40,468 bases of DNA from positions 1-40,468 of the forward strand of contig SVIQ01000007.1 of the NCBI GenBank assembly GCA_015069415.1, written 5' to 3'. Positions 24,708 through 33,121 of this stretch are shown here, one piece after another. Under the pieces are notes generated by a model. The model ran no database searches, was not told the DNA's origin, and was given only the letters and a program-made list of their open reading frames with translations. How positions within the stretch are numbered: the first letter of the stretch is position 1; each line of letters starts with the position of its first letter. This DNA comes from Clostridiales bacterium. GTDB lineage: Bacteria; Bacillota; Clostridia; Christensenellales; UBA1242. The translations under genes and the position numbers were made by a program.

Positions 24708-26324
24708 TTATTTATGATACAACATTTCATTCTTGTATGCAGATTCTTCATTTAAAGCAATTGCACATTCAGTTGTAAGAAGAGTTGACGCAACACTTCC
24801 CGCAGTTTCAAGAGCTGTGCGTGTAACTTTTACAGGATCAATAATTCCAGATTCAAACATATCACAAAACTTATTATTTAAAGCATCGTAACCAAAATTT
24901 AAATCTTCGTTTTCAAGAATTTTAGCAACAATTACACCATCATCAATCCCTGCATTTTTAGCAATTTGACGAACTGGAATTTCTAAAGTTTTAGAAACAA
25001 TTTCCGCTCCCAATTTTTCATCTCCGATCAATTCTTCAATTAATTCTTTTAATGAATTTTTTGCCTTTAAAAGTGCAACACCACCACCTACAACAATACC
25101 TTCATCAATCGCAGCTTGAGTAGCATTTAAAGCATCTTCAATTCTGAGTTTCTTTTCTTTCATCTCAACTTCACTGTTAGCACCCGCTTTAATTACAGCA
25201 ATACCTCCATTGAGATTTGAAATTCGTCCTAAAAGTGTTTCTTTGTCAAATTCTTTTTTCGCTAATTTAAAAGAATTTTTAAGTTCTGAAATTCTTTTTT
25301 CAATTTCTTGTTTGTTTCCTCTAGCTCCAATTATTGTACAACAATCTTTATCCGCCTTAATCTTATCCGCATGACCCAAATCATCAAGAGTCAAATCTTT
25401 TAAACTAGTGTAACAGTCCTGTGAAACAAACTTTCCTCCTACAGACAAAGCAATGTCGTCCAAAACTTTTTTACGCCTATCTCCAAAGAATGGAGTTTTA
25501 ACTGCTAAACATCTAAAAATTTTTCGCATGTTGTTAACAACAATTGTAGTCAATGCATCTCCATCAATATCTTCCGCAACAATAAACAAACTTCCACCAG
25601 CATTTGCAACCTTTTCAATAATAGGTAAAATTTCTTGAATGTTTGAAATCTTTTTGTCTGTAATTAATATGTAAGGATTTTCTAATTCTGCAGTAAATTT
25701 AACTTGATCATCACACATATAAGGACTAATGTATCCTCTGTTAATTCGCAACCCTTCCGTGATGTTTAAAGACGTCAAAACATTGTTTCCATCTTCAATC
25801 GTTATTACTCCGTCAAGCCCAACTTCCTCATACGCTTTAGCAATAATTTTTCCAACTTCGACACTGCCAGACGAAATTGTTGCGACTTGACAAATTGAAT
25901 CATTGTCTTTCACTTCTTTTTTTCTTGATTCTATTGTTTCCACAACTTTATTTACAGCCTTTCCTATTCCAGATTTTAACAAAACAGGATTTGCTCCAGA
26001 ATTAAAACATTTAAGCCCTTCCTTAAAAATATTTTCTGTTAAAATTGTCGCAGTAGTTGTTCCATCTCCGGCTATATCATTCGTTCTGATGCTAGCGCTT
26101 TTTATTAGCTCTGCACCCATGTTTTCAATCTCATCTTTGAGTTCAACTTCTTTAGCAATTGTCACACCGTCATTAGTAATCATAGGAGTTTGTCCACGAC
26201 GTTCCAAAACCACATTTCGACCCTTTGGCCCCAGTGTAATTTTTACAGCATTTGACAACCTTTCAACTCCTCTCAAAAGTTTTTGTTTTGCTTCATCTCC
26301 TGTCACAATAATTCTATCAACCAT
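24708..26324 (-). CDS. groEL: Chaperonin GroEL
   Basis: GroEL forms the double-ring folding chamber and works with GroES. The 538-residue protein keeps the ATP-binding GDGTTTAT (86-93) and LGPKGRNVVL (31-40), an apical GYISPYM substrate-binding segment near 200, and RIEDALNAT with the catalytic aspartate near 390. The sequence is more divergent than most: it has extra cysteines in the apical and equatorial parts, and the C-terminus ends in NEMLYHK without the usual Gly-Gly-Met repeat tail. The ATG overlaps the end of groES by 8 bp and has AGGAG upstream. No CIRCE operator is visible before the operon. Confidence 0.96.
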   Translation of the reverse strand: MVDRIIVTGDEAKQKLLRGVERLSNAVKITLGPKGRNVVLERRGQTPMITNDGVTIAKEVELKDEIENMGAELIKSASIRTNDIAGDGTTTATILTENIFKEGLKCFNSGANPVLLKSGIGKAVNKVVETIESRKKEVKDNDSICQVATISSGSVEVGKIIAKAYEEVGLDGVITIEDGNNVLTSLNITEGLRINRGYISPYMCDDQVKFTAELENPYILITDKKISNIQEILPIIEKVANAGGSLFIVAEDIDGDALTTIVVNNMRKIFRCLAVKTPFFGDRRKKVLDDIALSVGGKFVSQDCYTSLKDLTLDDLGHADKIKADKDCCTIIGARGNKQEIEKRISELKNSFKLAKKEFDKETLLGRISNLNGGIAVIKAGANSEVEMKEKKLRIEDALNATQAAIDEGIVVGGGVALLKAKNSLKELIEELIGDEKLGAEIVSKTLEIPVRQIAKNAGIDDGVIVAKILENEDLNFGYDALNNKFCDMFESGIIDPVKVTRTALETAGSVASTLLTTECAIALNEESAYKNEMLYHK

Positions 26325-26601
26325 TTATCACTCCTATTATATCAATTTGACGAATTACAACATGTGTTTCGTCATCCAATTTAATCTCATCTCCCGCATA
26401 TTTTTGGTACATAACTTTGTCACCAATTTTTACTAACATTTCTGTTTTTTCACCATCAAATGTTACGCCGTCTCCAACCGCAACAACGACACCAATTTGA
26501 GGTTTTGATTCATGTGTATCTGGTAAAACCAAACCAGAAACACTTTTGTTTGTTTGTTCAGGTTTTAAAATAACCCTGTCAAATAAAGGTTGTATTTTCA
26601 T
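26317..26601 (-). CDS. groES: Co-chaperonin GroES
   Basis: GroES caps the GroEL chamber. The 94-residue protein has the family opening (QPLFDRVILKP), the mobile loop that contacts GroEL (about 17-32, with SGLVLPD) and the beta-barrel core with GDKVMYQKYAGDEI. A strong AGGAGG site precedes the ATG. It overlaps groEL by 8 bp, so the two are one translationally coupled operon. Confidence 0.96.
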   Translation of the reverse strand: MKIQPLFDRVILKPEQTNKSVSGLVLPDTHESKPQIGVVVAVGDGVTFDGEKTEMLVKIGDKVMYQKYAGDEIKLDDETHVVIRQIDIIGVING

Positions 26602-26618
26602 AAGTCCTCCTATTTCGC

Positions 26619-26624
26619 ATTATA
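26619..26624 (-). promoter_or_regulatory. -10 box of the groES-groEL operon
   Basis: A perfect TATAAT on the minus strand 17 bases before the groES ATG. No good -35 lies at the usual distance (GAAGAA or TGAAGA). No CIRCE or tandem CtsR heptamers are present, so the heat-shock control, if any, is not one of the familiar types. Confidence 0.4.
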
Positions 26625-26696
26625 CACTGCGATGTCATTTTTTCTTCACCCGACTGCCACAATTCATAAAATTTTTTCAAAAAAAATACAATAAAT

Positions 26697-27413
26697 ATGG
26701 AAGTCTATTCAGTAAATTATTCTCAAATAAAAAAAAGAATAAACTCAAAAAATAATAAGTTTTCTTTTAAATTTTTTATAATTTTTTTAATAATTATCGT
26801 TTTTATAGGTATTTTTACAGCAATTAAGCCATTAAAAACAAAAAATATTAAATTTTTTTACGTGGAAATAAATTCATTCTTAAATTACAAGGAAGCTAAT
26901 AAACTTGCAAATTCCGTGCAAGAGCAAGGAGGAGCTGGTTATATTTATTATGATGGGAAATATCATGTTTTGACTTCTCTTTATTTAAAAAAGGAAGACG
27001 CAAACAAGGTAAAAGAAAATTTAACTAAAGACTTTCCAACATGTAAAATATTAACTCTTGAAGGAAATTTGTTTCAAAGAAATTACAATAAATTTCAAAA
27101 TGAAATAATAATGAATACAATAAATTTAAATCAAAATCTAATTAAAAATTTATATAATTTATCTGTTGAAATTGACATAAATCAATCTTTAAATTACACA
27201 ACAAAATTTGACAGAATTAAAGACGAATATATTTCAAAAACCAAAGACTTTTTTAAAAGCTTTAAACTAAATAAATTTCCAACACAAGTTGAATCAATGG
27301 AGGAAATTTTATCGTCATTAGACGAGATTTTAAAATGGAAAAATTTTTGCGTTTTAAAGTATGAATTAATCAACATTTCAATCTGTCAAATCAACTTTCT
27401 AAACTCATTCTAA
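26697..27413 (+). CDS. Membrane-anchored SPOR-like protein
   Basis: A 238-residue protein with a basic cytoplasmic N-terminus, one transmembrane segment (about 24-43) and an outside part. Residues about 52-121 look like a SPOR-type peptidoglycan-binding fold: FYVEINSF, a helix KEANKLANSV, then YYDGKYHVLTSLYLKKEDA and a second helix. The rest (about 125-238) is helical, with many Asn and Lys. SPOR domains usually bind denuded glycan at division or sporulation septa. The match is by pattern only. No ribosome binding site precedes the ATG, and a TACAAT box ends four bases upstream, so the message may have almost no leader. The end overlaps the convergent TSUP gene by 4 bp. Confidence 0.7.
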   Translation: MEVYSVNYSQIKKRINSKNNKFSFKFFIIFLIIIVFIGIFTAIKPLKTKNIKFFYVEINSFLNYKEANKLANSVQEQGGAGYIYYDGKYHVLTSLYLKKEDANKVKENLTKDFPTCKILTLEGNLFQRNYNKFQNEIIMNTINLNQNLIKNLYNLSVEIDINQSLNYTTKFDRIKDEYISKTKDFFKSFKLNKFPTQVESMEEILSSLDEILKWKNFCVLKYELINISICQINFLNSF

Positions 27414-27775
27414 TTTTCTTTTTTCCACGTGCAAATTATTTGCCAAATCGCAAGCCCTATAAGGAACAATGCAAACAATTTTCTTAAAATACTGTTCGAC
27501 AAATGATTTGCTAAAATTGCACCTCCTAAACTAAACAAACTCCCAACTAACGCCAAAAGCCAAGTCGATTTAAAGTCGACTAATTTATTTTTAATATGTA
27601 TGCAAAGCGCAACTACCGACATTGGTAAAAATGCAATCAAATTAATTCCTTGTGCAAAGATTTGTGGATACGACAAAAAAATTGTAAGTATTGGAATGGT
27701 AAGCGTTCCTCCGCCCATTCCCATTCCTCCGACTACTCCTCCGCAAATCCCAGCTAATATTTCCCAAAAAATCAT
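27410..27775 (-). CDS. Half-size TSUP (TauE/SafE-type) transporter subunit
   Basis: A 121-residue hydrophobic protein with four likely transmembrane segments. It begins with the glycine-rich TSUP signature (GGVVGGMGMGGGTLTIPIL). TSUP permeases move sulfite, sulfonates or other organic anions and normally contain two such repeats in about 250 residues. This protein is one repeat. It lies 7 bases after a sister half and has its own AGGAG site, so the two probably act as a heterodimer. The substrate is unknown. Confidence 0.85.
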   Translation of the reverse strand: MIFWEILAGICGGVVGGMGMGGGTLTIPILTIFLSYPQIFAQGINLIAFLPMSVVALCIHIKNKLVDFKSTWLLALVGSLFSLGGAILANHLSNSILRKLFALFLIGLAIWQIICTWKKEN

Positions 27776-27782
27776 ACTACTC

Positions 27783-28145
27783 CTAAAAAATCAACATTCC
27801 AACTCCACCTAACAACATAAAGAATATGAAAATGCCTCGAATTTTTTTGTTGTTAAGTTTGTTTAAAAGCGTTGCACCTATTATCCCACCAAGAACAATA
27901 CCAACAATTACAGGCCAACCTTTTGCAAAATTTATTGAATTAAAACACATATAAACAATTGTGCTAACCAAACTTATCGGCAATATCACAAACAAAGCTG
28001 TAGCTTGTGCTTTTTTCTGTTCCATTTTAAAAACATTTGTAAGCAAAGGAACAACAACCATTCCTCCGCCACCTCCGAAAAATCCATTTATGAGACCTAT
28101 AAGCCCGCCAAACATTACAACTTGCCATTTTTTTACTTTTTTCAT
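27783..28145 (-). CDS. Half-size TSUP (TauE/SafE-type) transporter subunit
   Basis: The first gene of a two-gene pair: 120 residues, four predicted membrane segments and the signature GLINGFFGGGGGMVVVPLL near residues 17-35. It matches one half of a full TSUP permease, complementary to the neighbouring 121-residue half. I see no clear ribosome binding site in front of the ATG (only AAAAGT) and no strong promoter. Confidence 0.85.
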   Translation of the reverse strand: MKKVKKWQVVMFGGLIGLINGFFGGGGGMVVVPLLTNVFKMEQKKAQATALFVILPISLVSTIVYMCFNSINFAKGWPVIVGIVLGGIIGATLLNKLNNKKIRGIFIFFMLLGGVGMLIF

Positions 28146-28177
28146 ACTTTTAATGTGCGCAATTTAGACATTTTTAT

Positions 28178-28206
28178 TTGCCTTTTTTTTAATTTTATAT
28201 TATAAT
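28178..28206 (+). promoter_or_regulatory. Promoter of the 966-residue surface protein gene
   Basis: TTGCCT (28178-28183), 17 bases and a perfect TATAAT (28201-28206) on the plus strand, followed by GAGAGG before the ATG. Confidence 0.7.
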
Positions 28207-28243
28207 TGATTAGTTGAATGCAATAATTAATTGAGAGGTTAAC

Positions 28244-31144
28244 ATGAAATCAAAGAACAAAATCAACAAAATACTTAATTATGCCTTAACTTTTGTACTT
28301 ATTGTACTTTGCAGTGCAGGGTTTGCTACATTCGGAAAAGTCAAATCTGTTCTAGCATTTAACGAAAGTATGACTGTTAGCAATAGTTGGAATATAACTA
28401 AGGACACAAAAATTTCATCATTTACCGCTGGAGATTACGCATCAGACGTTGAGGGCAAAATTTTAGACTTATCGAAAGCTGAAGATCTACCAAATTCAAA
28501 ACGTACTGCCCCATTCGATGATTACGTACTTATGATAGACGGAAGAGATGGAAGTTCTCGTTACAGTTACACAACAAATTCAAGCACAACACTTACTTCA
28601 AACGGTTGTTATGTAATATCAGTTGATGTTTTCACTTTAAATGCAGGCGCAAATCTTTATTTGTTAAAAGGTGAAGAAACTTTCGAAAGAGCTTCCCTTG
28701 TGTCAAACAAAAAATGGACAACTCAGTACTTCTTCATTAAAACAAATGACATTGAAGATATAAGCCTAAAGTTAAAAATGGAATTAAACAATGGCGGAGT
28801 TGCATTGTTTGACAATATCTCTGTAAAACAATTGAGTGAGCAAAAATACGATGAAGATAGAGTTACTTACTCAGCTAACTCAACCGAAATTGATTTAAGA
28901 ACTAACGTTATTCAAGAATTATTTAACGACAGAAACGCAAGCAGAGAAGACTTAAAATTCACTAAAACTGATTACGAATTCAATGTTGCAAGCACAGCAA
29001 TCACTAAAGTTTACTCTGGCGACGGAAAAACAAATGAAGCAATTAAATTTTACAACAACGAAAAAACTTATTCAACATACGAACTAAACAACGAGTTTAC
29101 TTTTGAACAAAACAAAGTTTACAAACTTACAGTTTATGCAAAGGCAGACACCACAGGTAGCCCATCTTTATCATTAAAACAAACAAACTTAGAAGATGAA
29201 GAAACAGCTGTTGACAGTAAAACAGTTTCAATCTCATCATCAAAAAGCGAAAATGTAACAAACGATTTTAAAGCTTATTCATTCTACATTGTAGGCAATC
29301 CAATCAAAGACAAGACATACAAACTCAATGTAAATATGGGAACAAGTTCTTCAAAAGTTAGTGGTTCGCTTTATATTTCAAGAGTTAGCGTATCTAACAT
29401 TACTTACAAAACATTCTCAACTGCTAGCGACAGCAACAAATTGGATTTATCTTCAAGCTTTAAACTTTCTGACAATGCGAACTATGTAAACAACGGAACT
29501 TTCAACACAATGGAAGTAACAAGCATTGAAAATTTGTATCCAGCAAAAGCAGTTGATTGGACAATTTCAGCAAACGACAGTTCTAAATATGGAATTGTTA
29601 ACACAAATTCTAGTGAATTTGCTAAAATCAATTCTTTAGATTACTCAGCACTAGTAAATCCTCGCGACACTAGAGGCGGAGACACAAGTAACAATGTTCT
29701 TATGATGTACGCAAAAAATGATACAATCGTTGCAAATAGTGCATCAAAAACATTGAATGCAAAAGGATACGCATCTTACTCTCTCGACATTAACACACAA
29801 AATGGAACAGCTAAAGTTTCTCTAGTAACAACTGTTAACAGCAAAGAATTAACTTTAGCATCAATTGATGTAAATACTAATTACTCTTGGGAAAATGTTG
29901 AATTAAATCTTCACAATGCTTACCAAGAATTGAAAGTAAATGTAAAAATTGAATTAACTTCTTCAAATTATGCTTATTGTTATGTTGACAATGTTAAATA
30001 CACATCAAGCATTACTGAAACATATTTCACAAACCTTGTTGAAGACGAATTCAAGACAAAATCTGATTTAACAGAAATCTTTAGTTCAAACGAAACAAAT
30101 GACTTTGCTCTTCCTCTCTACTTTGAAGGAAACGGAACAGCAATGCATGCTGGTATTGTAAACATAAATTCTAACATTATTGACAATGCTAAATTTAAAG
30201 ACACAAACAATGAAAATGTTTTAGGTATCCACATGATTGACGAAGGTTACTACACTTTCACTTCAAAATTAGGTTACACTTTGTCAACTTCAAAATACTA
30301 TCAAATTAGTATGAAGGTTTACACAGAACCATTAATAGACCAAAACAATTCAAAAGGTGTTTCACTAAAACTATCTAGTTTTGACGACACATTTACAAAC
30401 ATTGTTTCAAACGGAAAATGGACAACTTACACTTTCTACGTAAACCCAGATAAAGACACAACAACAAATCTTGTTTTCTCATTAGGAGATGAAAACAATT
30501 TAACCTCTGGTTATGCTTTCTTGTCAGACATTGAAATTAAAGATGATTTAACAAAAGAGCAATATAGTGAAATTAAATCTTCTCAAAACGTTAGAGTTTT
30601 AAGTAAGGTTATAGCAAATGAAAACGAATCTGAAACTGAAACAAAAACTAGCAAATCTAAAACAAATTGGTGGATGATTATTTCAAGTATGGTGTTCCCA
30701 ATTGTTATTATCGTTGCAATCGTTGTAATCTTATTAAGAAAAGTAAAATGGAAAAAATTTGCTAAGAAGAAAACTAAAACAGATTACGACAGAAAAGAAA
30801 CAGTTAACGTTCAAGTTGCTTCAAGACGTGCAACTATGATCAGAGAAGAAAACATCAGAAAAACAAAAGCAGAATTAAATGAATTAACTGCAGAACACGT
30901 AAAATACGAAGAAGAATACAAACAAAATCTTCTTGAACTTAGAAAATTAAAAATCAAACGTGGCGATGCTTTAGAAATCAAGAATCTTGAAAAGAATTGC
31001 AAGAAAATTCAAAAAACTTCAGCATCTCTAGGAATGAATATCAACAAGTTAAAATCTAAGTTAGATTACATGCAAACTGATGCTTACTACAACAATCTAG
31101 TAAAACAAATTTCTTCAAACAAATTTGTTGATGAAAACAAATAA
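28244..31144 (+). CDS. Bitopic surface protein: four jelly-roll-like modules, TM, cytoplasmic coiled coil
   Basis: A 966-residue protein with a signal peptide (hydrophobic core about 13-28, likely cleavage near residue 37). Four modules of roughly 190 residues follow, ending near 198, 388, 588 and 768. Each closes with a strand like ALFDNISV, LYISRVSV, CYVDNVKY or AFLSDIEI, and carries an internal strand such as NGKWTTYTFYV or SWENVELNL. This resembles carbohydrate-binding CBM4/9 (galactose-binding-like) jelly rolls. A transmembrane segment lies at about 808-832, then a basic stop-transfer stretch and a cytoplasmic tail of about 130 residues. That tail is predicted coiled coil at about 853-945 (heptad-like AELNELTAEHVKYEEEYKQN). 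The topology spans the envelope. The family is unknown to me. It has its own promoter and terminator. Confidence 0.85.
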   Translation: MKSKNKINKILNYALTFVLIVLCSAGFATFGKVKSVLAFNESMTVSNSWNITKDTKISSFTAGDYASDVEGKILDLSKAEDLPNSKRTAPFDDYVLMIDGRDGSSRYSYTTNSSTTLTSNGCYVISVDVFTLNAGANLYLLKGEETFERASLVSNKKWTTQYFFIKTNDIEDISLKLKMELNNGGVALFDNISVKQLSEQKYDEDRVTYSANSTEIDLRTNVIQELFNDRNASREDLKFTKTDYEFNVASTAITKVYSGDGKTNEAIKFYNNEKTYSTYELNNEFTFEQNKVYKLTVYAKADTTGSPSLSLKQTNLEDEETAVDSKTVSISSSKSENVTNDFKAYSFYIVGNPIKDKTYKLNVNMGTSSSKVSGSLYISRVSVSNITYKTFSTASDSNKLDLSSSFKLSDNANYVNNGTFNTMEVTSIENLYPAKAVDWTISANDSSKYGIVNTNSSEFAKINSLDYSALVNPRDTRGGDTSNNVLMMYAKNDTIVANSASKTLNAKGYASYSLDINTQNGTAKVSLVTTVNSKELTLASIDVNTNYSWENVELNLHNAYQELKVNVKIELTSSNYAYCYVDNVKYTSSITETYFTNLVEDEFKTKSDLTEIFSSNETNDFALPLYFEGNGTAMHAGIVNINSNIIDNAKFKDTNNENVLGIHMIDEGYYTFTSKLGYTLSTSKYYQISMKVYTEPLIDQNNSKGVSLKLSSFDDTFTNIVSNGKWTTYTFYVNPDKDTTTNLVFSLGDENNLTSGYAFLSDIEIKDDLTKEQYSEIKSSQNVRVLSKVIANENESETETKTSKSKTNWWMIISSMVFPIVIIVAIVVILLRKVKWKKFAKKKTKTDYDRKETVNVQVASRRATMIREENIRKTKAELNELTAEHVKYEEEYKQNLLELRKLKIKRGDALEIKNLEKNCKKIQKTSASLGMNINKLKSKLDYMQTDAYYNNLVKQISSNKFVDENK

Positions 31145-31150
31145 AATAAA

Positions 31151-31175
31151 GGCCAGTTTAATTACTGGTCTTTTT
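31151..31175 (+). terminator. Terminator of the 966-residue protein gene
   Basis: GGCCAGT pairs with ACTGGTC (one G-U), 6-nt loop, then TTTTTC on the plus strand. It overlaps the last codons of the convergent LysM gene. Confidence 0.85.
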
Positions 31176-31473
31176 CTTTAATTTTTAACACCTGTCCTAT
31201 GAAAAGTTTTTCATTTTTTAAATCGTTAAAAACAATTATTTCTTCTTTTGTTAAATCATAGATTTTAGCAATTTTTTCTAGAGTTTCCATAGGTTTTACT
31301 ACATGAGTAATATAGTCATTTGACGTAATTTTCACCCATTCACCTGAGTAATATTTTAAATCACTATTGTTTCTAATTATTTTATCTTTAGTCGTGTTAA
31401 ATTTTGTGATTAAATCTTTTTCTGTTTCGTTAGTTATTCTAAAATAATTTTCTTTACTTAATTTTAATTTCAT
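31162..31473 (-). CDS. LysM-domain protein without a signal peptide
   Basis: A 103-residue protein whose second half (about 56-99) is a clear LysM domain: THVVKPMETLEKIAKIYDLT, then EEIIVFNDL and LFIGQVLKI. The first half (about 9-50: YFRITNETEKDLITKF and onwards) looks like a worn second LysM repeat. LysM domains bind GlcNAc-containing glycans, yet there is no signal peptide or membrane segment, as in some spore-coat LysM proteins. No ribosome binding site precedes the ATG, and a TATTAT box (31479-31484) ends five bases before it. The 3' end overlaps the terminator of the convergent gene. Confidence 0.85.
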   Translation of the reverse strand: MKLKLSKENYFRITNETEKDLITKFNTTKDKIIRNNSDLKYYSGEWVKITSNDYITHVVKPMETLEKIAKIYDLTKEEIIVFNDLKNEKLFIGQVLKIKEKDQ

Positions 31474-31552
31474 ATTAAATAATATGCAAAAGTTTTAAAT
31501 ATTTTCCACGCATATTCGACAAGTTTTTTTTATATATTAAGTAGGACAAGTT

Positions 31553-33067
31553 ATGAAATCTATTTTTAAAGCAGTTGCAATAGTTACAATCTTTTCAGTA
31601 ATCACAAGAGCTTTGGGTTTTCTTTTTAGAATTTTTATTTCTCGTAAACTTGGAGCGGAAGGCTTAGGTCTTTTTCAAATTGCAACTTCAATTTTAGGAA
31701 TTTTTATGACATTGGTTTCGAGCGGACTTCCTTTAACCACTGCAAAGTTAGTTTCAAAATATGAAGCAAACAACGAACTAAAAAAACGAAATCAAGCAGT
31801 CGCCTCTGCTCTAATTATTGCTTTAGCACTATCTGTTTTATCATCTTTTGTGATTGTTCTCTTAAAAAATGTTTGGAAAATTGTGCTTGCTGATAATCGC
31901 GCTGTTGAAATTTTAATAATTCTCATACCATCAATTGCCTTTAGTGCAATATATGCTGTTTTTCGAGGAGCTCTTTGGGGACAAAACGATTATTTTAATT
32001 GCGGACTCACTGAATTACTCGAACAAATTTTCCGTTTTGCATTAACATTTTTTATGCTTTTGAATGCAACAGATTTGTTCGTCGCCACAAAAAATTCTGC
32101 ATATGCTTTTAATCTCACATGTTTATTATCAGCTTTAATGACAATTGTTATATATTTTAGAAAATCAAAACTTTCATTTAGAAAAGGTGAATACAAAAAC
32201 GTTTTAAAAAGCGCCCTTCCTGTAACCGGAGTAAGGCTTTCAAACTCTCTAGTACAACCTCTTACTTCACTAATTATTCCTAGCATGCTCATACTTTCTG
32301 GATACACACGAGCTGAAGCTGTCGCTAGTTACGGCGTCGTTATGGGAATGACTTTCCCTTTGCTTTTTGTTCCAATGTCTGTAATTGGAAGTATTAGCAT
32401 GGTTTTAATTCCATCAATTAGTTCTATGATGAGCAAAAATGATTACAGTTCAATAGAAGAAAACATAAATAAATCTATTAATGTTTCTGTCTTTATTAGT
32501 GCAATTTTTATACCTCTCTACTTATCTGTCGGAGATTTAATTGGAATAGTTTTATTTGACAATGTAATGTCTGGAGTACTTCTTCAAATTTCAGCAATCT
32601 GCGTTTTGCCGATAACATTATGCAACTTAACAGGAAGTATTTTAAACGCGTTGAGTTTAGAGGGAAAATCTTTTCTTAACTACATTTTAGGTTCAGTAGT
32701 TTTAATTGCTTCCATTGTTATTTTCACTCCAATAATTGGAATAAATTCAATCATCGTTTCATTCTTCCTTTCTATGACCTTAATAAGTTTATTAAACTTA
32801 AGCAAAATAAAAAAGAAAATCCCGAATTTTAATCTCAACATTATTAATTTAACCATGAAATATTCTTTAATCATTACACCATCAAGTTTAATCGGTCATT
32901 TTATTTCAAATATAATGCTTAATTTCTTCCCTGTTTTAATTTCAGGTGTTATTGGAGGAAGTATCGCAATAATTTTAGTTCTATCATTAATCAAAACCTT
33001 TAATTTGTATGACGTATCGGCTTTTCTTGATATGATAAAAAGAAAACGTAAATCAAAACAAATATAA
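31553..33067 (+). CDS. SpoVB/MurJ-like polysaccharide or lipid II flippase
   Basis: A 504-residue integral membrane protein of the MOP superfamily (oligosaccharide flippases), with about 14 hydrophobic segments. The N-terminal block (VITRALGFLFRIFISRKLGAEGLG) is characteristic of the SpoVB/YtgP/MurJ-related group, which flips lipid-linked cell-wall precursors or acts in spore cortex synthesis. I cannot tell SpoVB from the other members. AGGA lies 7 bases upstream of the ATG. A terminator follows. Confidence 0.88.
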   Translation: MKSIFKAVAIVTIFSVITRALGFLFRIFISRKLGAEGLGLFQIATSILGIFMTLVSSGLPLTTAKLVSKYEANNELKKRNQAVASALIIALALSVLSSFVIVLLKNVWKIVLADNRAVEILIILIPSIAFSAIYAVFRGALWGQNDYFNCGLTELLEQIFRFALTFFMLLNATDLFVATKNSAYAFNLTCLLSALMTIVIYFRKSKLSFRKGEYKNVLKSALPVTGVRLSNSLVQPLTSLIIPSMLILSGYTRAEAVASYGVVMGMTFPLLFVPMSVIGSISMVLIPSISSMMSKNDYSSIEENINKSINVSVFISAIFIPLYLSVGDLIGIVLFDNVMSGVLLQISAICVLPITLCNLTGSILNALSLEGKSFLNYILGSVVLIASIVIFTPIIGINSIIVSFFLSMTLISLLNLSKIKKKIPNFNLNIINLTMKYSLIITPSSLIGHFISNIMLNFFPVLISGVIGGSIAIILVLSLIKTFNLYDVSAFLDMIKRKRKSKQI

Positions 33068-33088
33068 CACCATTATTGGTGTTTTTTG
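33066..33088 (+). terminator. Terminator of the flippase gene
   Basis: Stem AACACC/GGTGTT with a 6-nt loop and then TTTTT on the plus strand, overlapping the flippase stop codon. Confidence 0.8.
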
Positions 33089-33121
33089 TATATTTTTCTT
33101 ATACATGAACAAAATTATAAT

